This document shows, one piece after another, positions 5,343 to 6,099 of a DNA stretch of 6,099 nucleotides. The DNA comes from Polaromonas sp. (GTDB taxonomy: Bacteria; Pseudomonadota; Gammaproteobacteria; Burkholderiales; Burkholderiaceae_C). Under the pieces are notes generated by a model that saw only the letters and a list, made by a program, of their open reading frames with translations, made no database searches and had not been told where the DNA came from. The DNA lies in NCBI GenBank assembly GCA_028292345.1, contig JAQGMN010000465.1, positions 1-6,099 of the forward strand, read 5' to 3'. Each line of letters opens with the position of its first letter. The stretch's first letter is position 1. Position numbers and translations under genes: made by a program.

Positions 5343-6099
5343 TCAAATTTTCCATGCACGTCCCAGCGCCTCCTGCGCCAGCGGCGGCTGCACGCTGATG
5401 CGCACCTGGCCGGGCAAGCCGAAGGAAGCGGTGTCGCGCAGCTTGATGCCGTGGCTGCGCAGCCTGTCCAGCGCCTGCTGCAGGCTCAGGCCTTCGGGCA
5501 ATTTGGGACGGGTGCAGTAGAAATTCGCATCGCTGGCAAGGCAGGTCCATCCCATGGATTCGCACAGCGCAATTTGCCGCGCCTTCCAGTTGCGCAGCGT
5601 GTCCAGGCTGTCGGCCAGCCAGGCTTGCACGTCGGGATCGGTCCAGGCTTGCAGCAGCGCCACGCCATGCGCGCCGACCGGCCAGGAGGCGCTGAGCTGG
5701 TCGAGCTGAAAGACGGCCTCTTCAGCGCCCACGGGCGCAATCGCGTAGGCGGCGCGCACGCCGGTCAGGCCCAGCGCCTTGTTCGGCGTCCAGAGCTGCC
5801 AGACGGTCTGCAGCTGCGCTGCCGTCAGCGACGGCGCACCGCCAAGCCGAAGCGGTTCGTAGGCGCGGTCGAGCACGAGCATGGCGTTTTCCGCTCGTGC
5901 ATCGGCCATTTCATCCAGCCCTGCCTGGGCGGCGCCGAGCGGGCTGGACGGCTCGCAGGCCCACAGCAATTGCGCCTTGGCGGCATCGCTGGCCAGCGCC
6001 AGCCGGTGGGCGCGGGCGGCCTGCGCATAGTCGCCGTAGCTGTGCGGCGGCAGCCAGACCGCGCCGCCCTGCCCGGCCCGTCGCGCGGTTTGCGCCGCC
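5343..6099 (-). CDS. cobC: Cobalamin biosynthesis PLP enzyme CobC (threonine-phosphate decarboxylase, CobD of Salmonella), 5' end outside window
   Basis: An open frame runs from the right edge to a TGA at 5345-5343, giving 251 visible residues. The family is roughly 330-350 long, so about 80-100 N-terminal residues are outside the window. This is a fold-type I PLP enzyme of the HisC/CobD group. CobD decarboxylates L-threonine O-3-phosphate to (R)-1-amino-2-propanol O-phosphate, the linker between corrin ring and nucleotide loop. Visible landmarks, numbered from the first complete codon, are SYGDYAQAARAH (20-31), CEPSSPLG (48-55) where the family usually has NPNNPTG, Asp77 and Tyr80 in LVLDRAY (PLP contacts), the Schiff-base Lys107 in PNKALGLTGVRAAY, and the substrate-carboxylate Arg233 in GQVRISV. 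The nearby cobQ supports the cobalamin role over histidinol-phosphate aminotransferase. A TTG at 5969 is an internal leucine, not a start. The gene name follows the aerobic-pathway usage; cobD is the enteric synonym. Confidence 0.85.
   Translation of the reverse strand, partial: AAQTARRAGQGGAVWLPPHSYGDYAQAARAHRLALASDAAKAQLLWACEPSSPLGAAQAGLDEMADARAENAMLVLDRAYEPLRLGGAPSLTAAQLQTVWQLWTPNKALGLTGVRAAYAIAPVGAEEAVFQLDQLSASWPVGAHGVALLQAWTDPDVQAWLADSLDTLRNWKARQIALCESMGWTCLASDANFYCTRPKLPEGLSLQQALDRLRSHGIKLRDTASFGLPGQVRISVQPPLAQEALGRAWKI

Noticed and set aside
5318..5360. Possible toxin-antitoxin promoter with TTGACC and TATAG/TAAAAT on the minus strand
   Set aside because: The -35-like and -10-like elements are far too close together for a sigma-70 promoter, and the sequence partly overlaps the end of cobC.

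Overview
The window reads as chromosomal DNA of a high-GC betaproteobacterium, most likely a member of the Comamonadaceae (Polaromonas/Acidovorax/Variovorax-like). The grounds are the strong G/C third-position bias, the protein sequences, and a GC-rich repeat inside cobQ that resembles a short repeat I remember from that family. The placement is from recognition, not a database search.

Layout. On the + strand, positions 30-2771 encode one large membrane-anchored hybrid sensor histidine kinase: a DUF4118-like membrane domain, three PAS domains, HisKA, HATPase and a C-terminal receiver. It converges, with a 40-base gap, on a minus-strand block that fills the rest of the window. In the direction of transcription that block holds the 3' part of a CobC/CobD-type PLP enzyme (6099-5343, cut by the window edge), a PIN-domain toxin gene (5317-4880), an overlapping ribbon-helix-helix antitoxin gene (4883-4629), a spacer with a relic of a type I restriction specificity gene (hsdS; 4525-4385), and cobQ, cobyric acid synthase (4371-2812).

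How it fits together. CobC/CobD makes (R)-1-amino-2-propanol O-phosphate and CobQ amidates adenosylcobyrinic a,c-diamide to adenosylcobyric acid; both serve late cobalamin synthesis and are usually close neighbours. Here roughly 0.95 kb of foreign-looking DNA, the toxin-antitoxin pair plus the hsdS remnant, lies between them in the same orientation. The simplest reading is that part of a type I restriction-modification or defence island entered the cobalamin operon and decayed, leaving an intact-looking toxin-antitoxin module and the last 46 codons of hsdS. cobQ now begins at an apparent TTG codon 13 bases after the hsdS stop, with its ribosome binding site overlapping that stop.

A second layer of disturbance sits inside cobQ itself: about 78 bp of low-complexity, palindrome-bearing repeat DNA is read in frame and adds about 26 Ala/Pro/Gly-rich residues between the synthetase and glutaminase domains. 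I see no rRNA, tRNA, CRISPR array or transposase. I found no wholly new system; the points of interest are the interrupted operon, the restriction-gene scar and the translated repeat.
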